Positions 57,145-64,000 of a DNA stretch of 64,000 bases are shown here, piece by piece. How positions within the stretch are numbered: the first letter of the stretch is position 1; each line of letters starts with the position of its first letter. Origin of the DNA: an uncultured Pelagibacteraceae bacterium (GTDB lineage Bacteria; Pseudomonadota; Alphaproteobacteria; Pelagibacterales; Pelagibacteraceae); the NCBI GenBank assembly GCA_902634775.1, contig CACPLG010000001.1, positions 1 through 64,000 of the forward strand. Reading direction: 5' to 3'. Both the position numbers and the translations under genes were made by a program. The notes beneath the pieces were generated by a model. The model had not been told where the DNA came from. It did no database searches and worked only from the letters and a program-made list of their open reading frames with translations.

Positions 57145-58113
57145 ATGAATTTCAAAATTGACAACCTACAATATTGCAAATGGGACAGGTCTGTTTTTGA
57201 AATCAATCGTGAGGCTGGTCTAGACGCAGTTCACGTCACAATAGTATATCATGAAGATTTTGACGAATTACAACAAAGAATATTAGAATGGAAAACACAT
57301 TTCAAAAATAATGGTGATTTAATTTTTTTAGGAAAAGATTTTAGAGATATTGAGAAAGCAAAAAAAAATAAAACAACTGCGATATTTTTTGGATTTCAAA
57401 ATTGTTCACCAATTGAAGATGATATAAACCTTATTGAAAAAGTTCATGAACTTGGCTGTAGATTTATGCAACTTACTTATAACAACCAATCTTTGTTAGC
57501 TTCTGGTTGCTACGAAAAAATTGATAGTGGTGTTACTAATTTTGGTAAAGAAGCGATAAAAGAAATGAACAGAGTAGGGGTAGTTGTTGACATGTCTCAC
57601 TCGGGCGAAAAAAGTACCTTTGATGCAATTGAACTAAGCCAAAAACCGATAGCTATAACTCATTCTAACCCAAATTTTTGGCATAAAGCAAAACGAAATA
57701 AGTCTGACGATTTGCTCAAAACATTATCTCAAAGTGGGGGTATGTTAGGATTTTCTCTTTACCCTCATCATCTAAATAATAGTTCAAATTGTAAATTAGA
57801 TGATTTTTGTGAAATGGTTGCAAGAACTGCTGAAATAATGGATGTAAAGAATCTTGGGATTGGTTCAGACTTGTGTTTGAACCAGCCAGATGAGATTGTA
57901 GAATGGATGAGGAATGGAACTTGGACAAAAAAAAAAGTTTACGGCGAAGGGACAGCCAATAATGTAGGCTTCCCTGAACAACCTAGTTGGTTTAAAGATG
58001 CTAGGGGATTTGAAAATATTGAAAATGGATTAAAAAAAATTGGATTTAATTCAGATGAAATTAATGGGATACTGGGAAACAACTGGTATAATTTTTATAA
58101 AGGTATTAATTAA
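57145..58113 (+). CDS. M19 (renal dipeptidase-like) amidohydrolase with degenerate metal site
   Basis: A 322-residue TIM-barrel protein of the membrane-dipeptidase family. VDMSHSGEKS and AITHSNPNFWH give the two downstream metal histidines (H152 and H173), and GIGSDLCLNQ keeps the substrate-binding aspartate. The N-terminal HxD pair is replaced: the IDGHND-type segment reads IDNLQY, and the bridging glutamate position is Q85 in FGFQNCS. It may be a non-hydrolytic or altered-specificity member. I chose the ATG at 57145. Its stop overlaps the next start (TAATG), so it heads a four-gene operon. Confidence 0.8.
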   Translation: MNFKIDNLQYCKWDRSVFEINREAGLDAVHVTIVYHEDFDELQQRILEWKTHFKNNGDLIFLGKDFRDIEKAKKNKTTAIFFGFQNCSPIEDDINLIEKVHELGCRFMQLTYNNQSLLASGCYEKIDSGVTNFGKEAIKEMNRVGVVVDMSHSGEKSTFDAIELSQKPIAITHSNPNFWHKAKRNKSDDLLKTLSQSGGMLGFSLYPHHLNNSSNCKLDDFCEMVARTAEIMDVKNLGIGSDLCLNQPDEIVEWMRNGTWTKKKVYGEGTANNVGFPEQPSWFKDARGFENIENGLKKIGFNSDEINGILGNNWYNFYKGIN

Positions 58114-59774
58114 TGCAAATTGAATTAAGAGACCCTAAAAAAATAATGAAATTAAAGCGTCTTGGTTCTTTTCACCAATCAAAACTTTCATTTTTGAGAT
58201 CTTTTTTGAGAGAGTTTAACTCCTGGGATTATAAAAGGGAATTATTCGAATTAGATAATGATGGATATGGTGTTGCTGTTTACTCTTTTATAAAAGAGCA
58301 AAGAAAATACTCCCTAGTTTGTTTTGCAAACAAATTAGACGATAACGAAAGATCAGATAGGGTTATAGCTACAAAATGGGATGCATCATTTACTTTGTAT
58401 GATGGCATACCAACAAAAAAGGACATTGAAAGATTATCATTAAATGTTCCGAGACAAGAGATAGGAAGAATGACATATAAAGAATTGACTCTATCTAGAG
58501 CAAACAAATCAATGAGAGCCTTTAATTATGTTGTAGAATGTTTATCGAATGGCAATCAACCGTCTACTAAAAAGTTATCTGAAATAGGATATCTATACAG
58601 AACTACTGCAGTATATGGATCGGGTAAATTTGGTCTAGCTGATCGGTTTAGAATAAAAAATAGACCGGAGATACATGGGCCCTTTAGACTAGAAATGATG
58701 TTGGTATATTTTGTAAGACAATTTACAATTGATCAAGTCAATTTTATCTCAAAAAATAAAAATCCGAGAAAAGCTATTGAACTGGATAAAAATATTGCAA
58801 GAAGTTTAGGTATTGGAAATTCTACTGGATTAGGAATGGCACCGTTTATAGTCAATCATCCAATACTTCTAAATAATTGGATATTAGCAAGAGAAACTGC
58901 CTTAAAAAAAATAAGGGAGATTAAAGATGTAAAACAAGAAGACTTCAATTATTTTTTTGAATGTCTTAAGAATTCTATAAATAATATAAATAATTGGAAT
59001 ACAGATAGTGATTATCAAAAAGAAAAAATAAAAAATCTAAAGATAGATCTGGTCAAATTCATTAAATATTTAGAACAAGAATTCGATAAAAAAAAAGAAT
59101 ACTTATTCAATATAATTTTTAATTGGGTAGATACGAACCTAACAGAAGAGAGTATTGAGTATGTGGTCAGCTTGTTCCTTGAACCTTATGATGAAATTGT
59201 TGACCAATTAACTCCCACTATGAGCGCCGACGAAGAAAAATTTTTCAATATTCCAGTTGAAAGAAAGATTGAAGATTTACGAGCAATCATTGAAAAAAAT
59301 TATACAGAAATATTGAATATTGATTTTAATGAAGATAAAAATATTCAGAACTTTTGGTTCATTTCAAAAAATAAAGAAGAGCCAAGAGTAGCTAACAGGT
59401 TTGAAGAAATAGGATCTGAACTAGAACAACCACTAGCAATCGCTCGAGACGTTAAATCTCTTTATCTAAGAATAAAAAATCTTAAGAACAGTATGACAAT
59501 AAGTAGATTTCTTACGAACAATAACGATCTAAGACATGCTGTGAGACGAGTTTTTATGATAGAAAAATTTCCTTATTCAGAAATTCAGGATAATATAATT
59601 GGTTCAGAGTTAATGCCAATTGACATGCTTAGACTTAAACTTTCTTTTTTTGGAGCTTGTAAATTCGATCCGAGATCTGACAAATGGCTTAGAATTTGTA
59701 TGTTTCAAGGCGCTCCATTACCTGATGAGCTGAAACAATTTAACGACAATTGGATTTATAATTCATTAAATTAA
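58113..59774 (+). CDS. 553-residue protein of unknown function in the M19/DUF3726 operon
   Basis: A soluble, mostly helical protein without a signal peptide. Visible conserved-looking segments are SFLRSFLREFNSWDY (about residues 26-40), EMMLVYFVRQFTIDQVNFI, and the glycine-rich GIGNSTGLGMAPFIVNHP (residues 233-250), which could bind a nucleotide or phosphate but matches no P-loop. The C-terminal region contains VRRVFMIEKFPYSEIQDN. I do not recognise a family. Start and stop overlap both neighbours by one base, so its role is tied to the M19-like and DUF3726-like proteins. Confidence 0.75.
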   Translation: MQIELRDPKKIMKLKRLGSFHQSKLSFLRSFLREFNSWDYKRELFELDNDGYGVAVYSFIKEQRKYSLVCFANKLDDNERSDRVIATKWDASFTLYDGIPTKKDIERLSLNVPRQEIGRMTYKELTLSRANKSMRAFNYVVECLSNGNQPSTKKLSEIGYLYRTTAVYGSGKFGLADRFRIKNRPEIHGPFRLEMMLVYFVRQFTIDQVNFISKNKNPRKAIELDKNIARSLGIGNSTGLGMAPFIVNHPILLNNWILARETALKKIREIKDVKQEDFNYFFECLKNSINNINNWNTDSDYQKEKIKNLKIDLVKFIKYLEQEFDKKKEYLFNIIFNWVDTNLTEESIEYVVSLFLEPYDEIVDQLTPTMSADEEKFFNIPVERKIEDLRAIIEKNYTEILNIDFNEDKNIQNFWFISKNKEEPRVANRFEEIGSELEQPLAIARDVKSLYLRIKNLKNSMTISRFLTNNNDLRHAVRRVFMIEKFPYSEIQDNIIGSELMPIDMLRLKLSFFGACKFDPRSDKWLRICMFQGAPLPDELKQFNDNWIYNSLN

Positions 59775-60382
59775 TGAGATCCTTTAGTGAAATAGAGACA
59801 ATATCTAAGAGAGCCTCTAGAGGAGCAGGTTTCTCATGGGGTGTTTCAGAAGAAATTGGGAAGTCAGTCAGATTATTAGAGATGTTTGGTTTGCCAGGTA
59901 TCTTACACTTGAAAAACTATTTAGAGAAAATTAATAATCATAATTATCAAAAGATAACAATAATATCTCCTGACAACATTTCTAATAACATTCCTTATTG
60001 TCCAATCAGCGTAGGTGTGAATTTTTTGGATCAAGCTTATAACTTAGAAAAAATTGAAAATATAAATTTTTCAAATCTTGCTTATCCACTTTTGGTTGTC
60101 CCATTTTTATCAAGGTCATCAGAGATAATTGGTAAAAAAATTTTATTGAATTTAGAAAATTTCAAATTTTTATTTAATTTTAACCAATCTATACTTTCAA
60201 ATTTCGATAATTCACTAATTTCAAAAACAACAAACTTTTTAATTAGTTTTAATCAAAACGAGGATAGCTTTGATGGAAAAACATGGGATTCTTTATATAA
60301 AATATCGCAAAAAACTTTTGTTGATGAAACCGAAAGCTCAAAAAAAACTTCAGCTGGCGCAGGGTTGACTGATAATGACTGA
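59774..60382 (+). CDS. DUF3726-like protein
   Basis: A 202-residue protein whose N-terminal SFSEIETISKRASRGAGFSWG and following EEIGKSVRLLEMFGLPG resemble the DUF3726 family of unknown function. It ends with a small, glycine-rich tail SAGAGLTDND that overlaps the next gene. No signal peptide or membrane helix. The start is coupled to the 553-residue gene by TAATG. Function unknown; conservation of a family that travels with enzymes of methylated-amine catabolism in other bacteria is my recollection and should be checked. Confidence 0.72.
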   Translation: MRSFSEIETISKRASRGAGFSWGVSEEIGKSVRLLEMFGLPGILHLKNYLEKINNHNYQKITIISPDNISNNIPYCPISVGVNFLDQAYNLEKIENINFSNLAYPLLVVPFLSRSSEIIGKKILLNLENFKFLFNFNQSILSNFDNSLISKTTNFLISFNQNEDSFDGKTWDSLYKISQKTFVDETESSKKTSAGAGLTDND

Positions 60383-60524
60383 GATTAAAAATGACAAAGA
60401 TCATCTCGATGATTATTGTGAGGAATGTGGTAGTGAAGATGAAAGTGTTTCTCAAAATTTATTAATGTTTGGATATAAAATTTGTGCCTCTTGTAAGATT
60501 TCTAAAACAATATTTCCTATTTAA
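60375..60524 (+). CDS. 49-residue zinc-ribbon microprotein
   Basis: A small ORF that overlaps the DUF3726-like gene by 8 bases. It has two CxxC pairs at C15/C18 (DYCEECGS) and C37/C40 (KICASCKI), the classic four-cysteine zinc ribbon or rubredoxin-like knuckle, with an acidic N-terminus (KNDKDHLDD). The gene ends against the convergent YIP1 gene. The clean motif and tight coupling support a real protein. It may be a metal or redox accessory to the operon. Confidence 0.7.
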   Translation: MTEIKNDKDHLDDYCEECGSEDESVSQNLLMFGYKICASCKISKTIFPI

Positions 60525-61066
60525 GTAATATTACTAATTGGTAAACTATTTAATCTGCTCATCACAAAAGAAACAGATAGAATTGCTAACATTAAAAAAG
60601 ATAAAAAGACTATTCCAAAAGCTTTAATATTTGATTTAAAATTTAATACCTCTTTAGTTGAAATTATTAATGAGGCAAATATCCAAAATTGAGTTAAAAA
60701 AATTATTGGCATCACCAAGTCAGGAGTCAATGCTATAAATCTTAATAATCCAGGGGCATGAGCAATGCCTACTGCAATTAAAATTTTTTTAAAAGTGACC
60801 TTGGTATCTTTATCAGGAAAAATTTTGGCTCCGATTGTAAATATCAAAACTGCCCAAAAAAACCAAGTTAAGATAGCAGTTAATGCAGATAGGCTTAATG
60901 ATGTTTTGTAAAAATTGTTGGTGGCAATCGCTCCTGCGACGCCATCTAGTATCATTATAATTGCAGCAAAATAAATTGAAACTTCTGAGAAAGTCTTAAC
61001 TTCTCTATAAAGTTTTTTGTCAAGTTTAATTGATCTGAAAACTAATTCTAAAAAAAATCCAAACAT
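60521..61066 (-). CDS. YIP1 family membrane protein
   Basis: A 181-residue protein with about five transmembrane helices (SVYFAAIIMILDGVAGAIAT, LTAILTWFFWAVLIFTIGAKI and others), matching the YIP1/YdjX-type integral membrane fold. LVFRSIKLDKKLYREVKTFSE is the amphipathic lead. No enzymatic motif. Bacterial members have no established function. It starts directly after a 34-residue microprotein gene and overlaps the zinc-ribbon gene by 4 bases. Confidence 0.75.
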   Translation of the reverse strand: MFGFFLELVFRSIKLDKKLYREVKTFSEVSIYFAAIIMILDGVAGAIATNNFYKTSLSLSALTAILTWFFWAVLIFTIGAKIFPDKDTKVTFKKILIAVGIAHAPGLLRFIALTPDLVMPIIFLTQFWIFASLIISTKEVLNFKSNIKAFGIVFLSFLMLAILSVSFVMSRLNSLPISNIT

Positions 61067-61171
61067 TTATTTTCTATTTTTTTTTTGAGCATAATAGGAA
61101 ATTAATAAAGGAAAAATGATTAAAATTATACCTATAATAATGCACGTTATTAATAAAAAGGATATCGACAT
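61067..61171 (-). CDS. 34-residue single-helix membrane microprotein
   Basis: An ATG-started ORF coding for a long hydrophobic helix (MSISFLLITCIIIGIILIIF) followed by a basic tail (YYAQKKNRK). Its stop codon abuts the ATG of the YIP1 gene, so translation would be coupled. There is no Shine-Dalgarno sequence. It may be a regulatory or assembly microprotein of YIP1, or a chance ORF in AT-rich DNA; the adjacency tips the balance slightly. Confidence 0.45.
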   Translation of the reverse strand: MSISFLLITCIIIGIILIIFPLLISYYAQKKNRK

Positions 61172-61191
61172 TTAATGAGTTTAAATTTGAA

Positions 61192-61217
61192 AAAAAAGGG
61201 GGATTTCCCCCCTTTTT
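61192..61217 (-). terminator. Intrinsic terminator of the metF-gcvT operon
   Basis: GGGGG (61198-61202) pairs with CCCCC (61208-61212) around a five-base loop, flanked by A and T runs on either side. It therefore can work in both directions; it ends the minus-strand transcript and may also stop plus-strand transcription. Confidence 0.85.
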
Positions 61218-61223
61218 AAAATT

Positions 61224-62681
61224 TTATTTAGCGACTTCCCTTGTATTAGGATTGTACGACTCTGTGAAAGGTATATCAACGACTACAGCATCAACTGGAT
61301 CATTTCCTTTTTCACAATATTTCTTTGGAAGATGAATTTTAAATTTTCTCCCAACTTTACCAATTGGAAAACCGTTTTTATTTAAAGTTCCATCGAACGG
61401 TACATACCCCATCGCAATGTTAGTTCCTTTTTCTGGATGGTACCAAGGTGATGTAATAAATCCTACTGGATTTTTACCATCTTCTGAGATTAACCAAAAA
61501 TCTGGCGCATATTCTTCAATTGGTTTTCCACCTAGTTCCATACCCACTAATTGTAACTTGTAAGGTTTTCCACCAGAAGATACCTCACTTTTCATTTTTT
61601 CTAAGGCTTCTTTACCAACATAATCTCCTTGTTTCTCCCAAACACCTTTTCCAGATAATGAAACTTGATAACCTAAGTTACATTGAAATGGATTATGCTC
61701 GTTATCCATGTCCTGACCCCAAGATAAAATACCTGCTTGTATTCTTCTGTGGTGAGCAGGAGCAATAACCATAAGATTGTGTTTTTTACCAGCTTTTAAA
61801 ACTGCATTCCACATGTCCTCTGCATATAAAGTTGCATTTCTTAAATAGATTTCATATCCAGCTTCACCTGAAAAACCTGATTGTGAAATCACACAACTTC
61901 TTCCACCAACTTTTGCTTCGGCTAATCCGTAATAAGGCATGTCATCTAAATTTACTTGACCTCCAATTAAATCATTCATCAAGGCCTTTGACTTAGGACC
62001 TTGAATTTGAACTGGACACGCATCAATTTCATCTATTTCTACATTAAATCTTTTGTCAGCGTTAACACCTTGTAGATAAAGACCAATGTCACTATCAGAT
62101 AAACTAAACCAAAATTCATCTTCAGATATTCTTAATAAAATTGGATCATTTAAAACACCACCTTTGTAATTACATAAAATTACATATCTCGCACGCATTG
62201 GAGAAATTTTCGTTGCATCTCTCGTAATAACGTAGTCGGTAAATTTTTCAGCATCTGGACCCTTCACTCTTATTTGTCTTTCAACTGCTACATTCCACAT
62301 TGTTACGTGTTTTTTAATAGCTTCATACTCAACCATTGCTCCACCTTTTTCAGGTCTCACATAACCACGTGGATGATAAATTCTGTTGTAAACAGTTGCC
62401 CTCCAACATCCAGCTTTCATAGATAAATGCCAGTAAGGAGATTTTCTAACTCTTGTAGAAATTAACATTTCAACTTGAGTTGGACCACTTTGTCTTAAAT
62501 TGTAAGGGACATGTCTATCCGATTGATCAACAGCAGTAGAGTGAGAAACTTTTGAATAATCAACTTTCTCAATTATTCTACCTTTAGATTTTGGCTTACT
62601 TATTTTTTTAGATTTTACTTTAGCTACTTTTTTTGGCTTTCTTTTTTTCGAACTTACTTTTTTTTTCTTTTTTTTAGGCAT
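61224..62681 (-). CDS. GcvT/DmdA-family folate-dependent methyl- or aminomethyl-transferase with Lys-rich tail
   Basis: A 485-residue protein. Residues 1-39 hold 21 lysine or arginine residues and no recognisable fold; the rest is a GcvT-type T-protein (MWNVAVERQIRVKGPDAEKFTDYV, ILCNYKGGVLNDPILLRI with the folate-contacting region, and the GcvT_C domain ending in IVGKV). Family members include the glycine cleavage T-protein, DMSP demethylase DmdA and aromatic O-demethylases such as LigM. The upstream methylenetetrahydrofolate reductase overlaps its start by 8 bases. Together they suggest transfer of a methyl group to tetrahydrofolate and its oxidation. The exact substrate is unknown. Confidence 0.85.
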   Translation of the reverse strand: MPKKKKKKVSSKKRKPKKVAKVKSKKISKPKSKGRIIEKVDYSKVSHSTAVDQSDRHVPYNLRQSGPTQVEMLISTRVRKSPYWHLSMKAGCWRATVYNRIYHPRGYVRPEKGGAMVEYEAIKKHVTMWNVAVERQIRVKGPDAEKFTDYVITRDATKISPMRARYVILCNYKGGVLNDPILLRISEDEFWFSLSDSDIGLYLQGVNADKRFNVEIDEIDACPVQIQGPKSKALMNDLIGGQVNLDDMPYYGLAEAKVGGRSCVISQSGFSGEAGYEIYLRNATLYAEDMWNAVLKAGKKHNLMVIAPAHHRRIQAGILSWGQDMDNEHNPFQCNLGYQVSLSGKGVWEKQGDYVGKEALEKMKSEVSSGGKPYKLQLVGMELGGKPIEEYAPDFWLISEDGKNPVGFITSPWYHPEKGTNIAMGYVPFDGTLNKNGFPIGKVGRKFKIHLPKKYCEKGNDPVDAVVVDIPFTESYNPNTREVAK

Positions 62682-63402
62682 AGTTATTATCCTTTAACCA
62701 TTTGTTTGTTTCCTTAAGTCCTCCAAATGTATAAATATGAAAGTGCTCTGTATGATCTTTTAATTTATCAATTAGATCATTTGGGTCTTTAGGTTTCAAT
62801 AAATCTAGAGCCTTACTAAAATTAGATTTAAGGAAATTTATGGAATTTTTTGCACCTACAATATTAGCAAATTTTATTAAGCTTGATATTTTAAGAGGCC
62901 CAGTAATTCCAACATGTACTGGCACTGTTTGTTTAGAAATAAAATCTATGATTGGCTGAGGATCAAGTAACCACTGAGTCACTATATAATCAGCATAAGG
63001 CTTTTTGTCTTTCATAGCTTTTTCTAAATTTGAATCGGATATATCAGGACTCCCCTCGGGATGTCCAGCAATTCCTATCCTCATCTTCTCAAAATAACCA
63101 GTCTCTAAAAGTTGAAATGAGCTATCAAATTTACCAGCTGGTTCACGGCCCCCTCCAATAATTAAAGCCTGTTTAACCCCCCCGTCTTTACAGATACTTA
63201 CATACTCTTTTAACTGGCGCTCATCCTCCATTGATCTTGCTGGAAAATGAGGAATAGGGTTGAAGCCTTTCTTGACTAGTTGGACTGCTTGATTTGCTGT
63301 CTCTTTAAAATCCCCACCTGGCAACATTGTTATATATACATCTCTTAGCTCCGGTAAAGTTGCTAGGTCTGTTTTAGGCCCAATTTCTATAGAAAAATTC
63401 AT
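62674..63402 (-). CDS. Methylenetetrahydrofolate reductase-like protein (MetF family)
   Basis: A 242-residue TIM-barrel flavoprotein that interconverts methyl- and methylene-tetrahydrofolate. SIEIGPKTDLATLPELRDV opens the barrel, IPHFPARSMEDERQLKEYV and ALIIGGGREPAGKFDSSFQLLE contain the FAD/folate regions, and AGHPEGSP is conserved. It is shorter than the usual 290-300 residues, so part of the substrate lid is lost. Paired with a GcvT-type protein it fits demethylation coupled to one-carbon oxidation. It starts 76 bases from the divergent methyltransferase. Confidence 0.85.
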   Translation of the reverse strand: MNFSIEIGPKTDLATLPELRDVYITMLPGGDFKETANQAVQLVKKGFNPIPHFPARSMEDERQLKEYVSICKDGGVKQALIIGGGREPAGKFDSSFQLLETGYFEKMRIGIAGHPEGSPDISDSNLEKAMKDKKPYADYIVTQWLLDPQPIIDFISKQTVPVHVGITGPLKISSLIKFANIVGAKNSINFLKSNFSKALDLLKPKDPNDLIDKLKDHTEHFHIYTFGGLKETNKWLKDNNYA

Positions 63403-63478
63403 CTACCGAATTATTATCTATTTTTAATTTGAGTGTCTATAAAATATAATTAACAAAAATAAATTTATTAATTTAAAA

Positions 63479-64000
63479 ATGGCCCAAAAAGACATCGGAA
63501 ATAAAGTCCCTTTACATACTCTAAAGAAAGTTGAGGATGTAGCCGCTTATTATGATGAGTGGGCGCTGAATAATAAGTATGACAAAGATATGGAAGCTTG
63601 GAGTTATACTGGACCGAAAGAAACTTCCGAAACATTCAATAAATATCAAAAGAATAAGAACATTGAAATATTTGATGCCGGTTGTGGAACTGGTTTAGTT
63701 GCAGTTGAGCTAAAAAAAATGGGTTACCAAAATTTTTATGGCGCTGATATATCACAAAAATTGTTAGATTTAGCGCCGCAAGGTCTTTATAAATCTTTAG
63801 AAAGGATCGATTTAAACAAAAAATTGATATACGAGGATGATAAATTTGATTCAGTATTTTGCGTTGGAACATTTACATTTGGGCATGTCAAACCTGATGC
63901 TTTAGATGAATTTATAAGAATTACAAAAAACAACGGTTTAATTTGTTTTACAATTAATGTTGGTGTTTATAAGGATTATGGTTTTGATAAAAAGATCAAT
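63479..64000 (+). CDS. Class I SAM-dependent methyltransferase, partial (runs off the window)
   Basis: The first 174 codons of a gene that has no stop before the window edge. LHTLKKVEDVAAYYDEWA leads into motif I FDAGCGTGLVAVELKKMG, motif II NFYGADISQKLLDLA and motif IV FDSVFCVGTFTFGH, similar to the Williams-Beuren region 27-type methyltransferases. The substrate is unknown. It is divergent from metF, so a shared regulator or intergenic promoter is likely; the adjacency to folate one-carbon genes is suggestive. Confidence 0.85.
   Translation, partial: MAQKDIGNKVPLHTLKKVEDVAAYYDEWALNNKYDKDMEAWSYTGPKETSETFNKYQKNKNIEIFDAGCGTGLVAVELKKMGYQNFYGADISQKLLDLAPQGLYKSLERIDLNKKLIYEDDKFDSVFCVGTFTFGHVKPDALDEFIRITKNNGLICFTINVGVYKDYGFDKKIN

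Noticed and set aside
60249-60455. Minus-strand ORF over the zinc-ribbon start
   Set aside because: It is antisense to the DUF3726-like and zinc-ribbon genes, which have much better sequence support.
62590-62680. Frameshift in the poly-A/poly-T tract of the GcvT-type tail
   Set aside because: The frame is continuous and the start overlaps the upstream stop as expected for coupling, so a frame error is not needed to explain it.

Overview
The window looks like a streamlined marine alphaproteobacterium of the SAR11 clade (Candidatus Pelagibacter or a close relative). The evidence is very low GC with long A/T runs, almost no non-coding DNA (largest gap about 215 bases), short genes that overlap by 1 to 20 bases, a proteorhodopsin gene followed by ferredoxin and a ferredoxin reductase, and a repertoire centred on osmolyte/polyamine uptake and folate-linked C1 metabolism. 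I saw no rRNA, tRNA, CRISPR array, insertion sequence or prophage. The clade assignment is inference from gene content, not from a marker-gene search.

Layout. 1-3.6 kb (minus): glycosyltransferase, sugar epimerase and propionyl/acetyl-CoA synthetase. 3.8-7.1 kb: blue-type proteorhodopsin with a strong terminator, then 2Fe-2S ferredoxin, ferredoxin-NADP reductase, a GST, and a single-cysteine DksA. 7.1-9.3 kb: two membrane-associated glycosyltransferases. 9.3-11 kb (minus): UmuD-UmuC translesion polymerase behind a GAAC-N7-GAAC SOS box. 11.1-15.4 kb: tandem GFA-fold proteins, glycerate kinase, TolC, and recA with a matching SOS-type box. 15.4-26.2 kb: alaS, icd, psd-pssA, a GT8-like transferase, rlmE, an IMP dehydrogenase without CBS domains, a TPR-like protein, guaA and panB. 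26.2-28.3 kb (minus): orphan solute-binding protein and EamA transporter.

28.4-37.1 kb is one co-directional block: EutA-like isomerase, DoeA-like ectoine hydrolase, a Pot-type ABC transporter (ATPase, binding protein, two permeases) and a FadN-type beta-oxidation protein. Uptake plus hydrolysis genes suggest catabolism of a compatible solute or polyamine. 37-42.2 kb: cyclophilin, a putative secreted metalloprotease, a 41-residue microprotein coupled to an agmatinase-family gene, aldehyde dehydrogenase and an ArgE-type deacylase. 42.3-48.6 kb: CsaA-like protein, aconitase, a membrane-anchored TPR-like protein, BamB, and three small conserved proteins. 48.6-57.1 kb: DAP ammonia-lyase-like enzyme, GpsA, Fhs, an unassigned methyltransferase-like protein, a small lipoprotein, GNAT, metallo-beta-lactamase-fold hydrolase, purK and purE.

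The best candidate for an undescribed system is the four-gene operon at 57.1-60.5 kb: an M19 dipeptidase-like protein that has lost several expected metal ligands, a 553-residue protein of unknown function, a DUF3726-like protein, and a 49-residue four-cysteine zinc-ribbon protein. The cistrons overlap by 1, 1 and 8 bases. It lies next to a minus-strand pair of methylenetetrahydrofolate reductase and a GcvT/DmdA-family protein with an unusual lysine-rich N-terminal tail. A SAM-dependent methyltransferase runs off the right edge.
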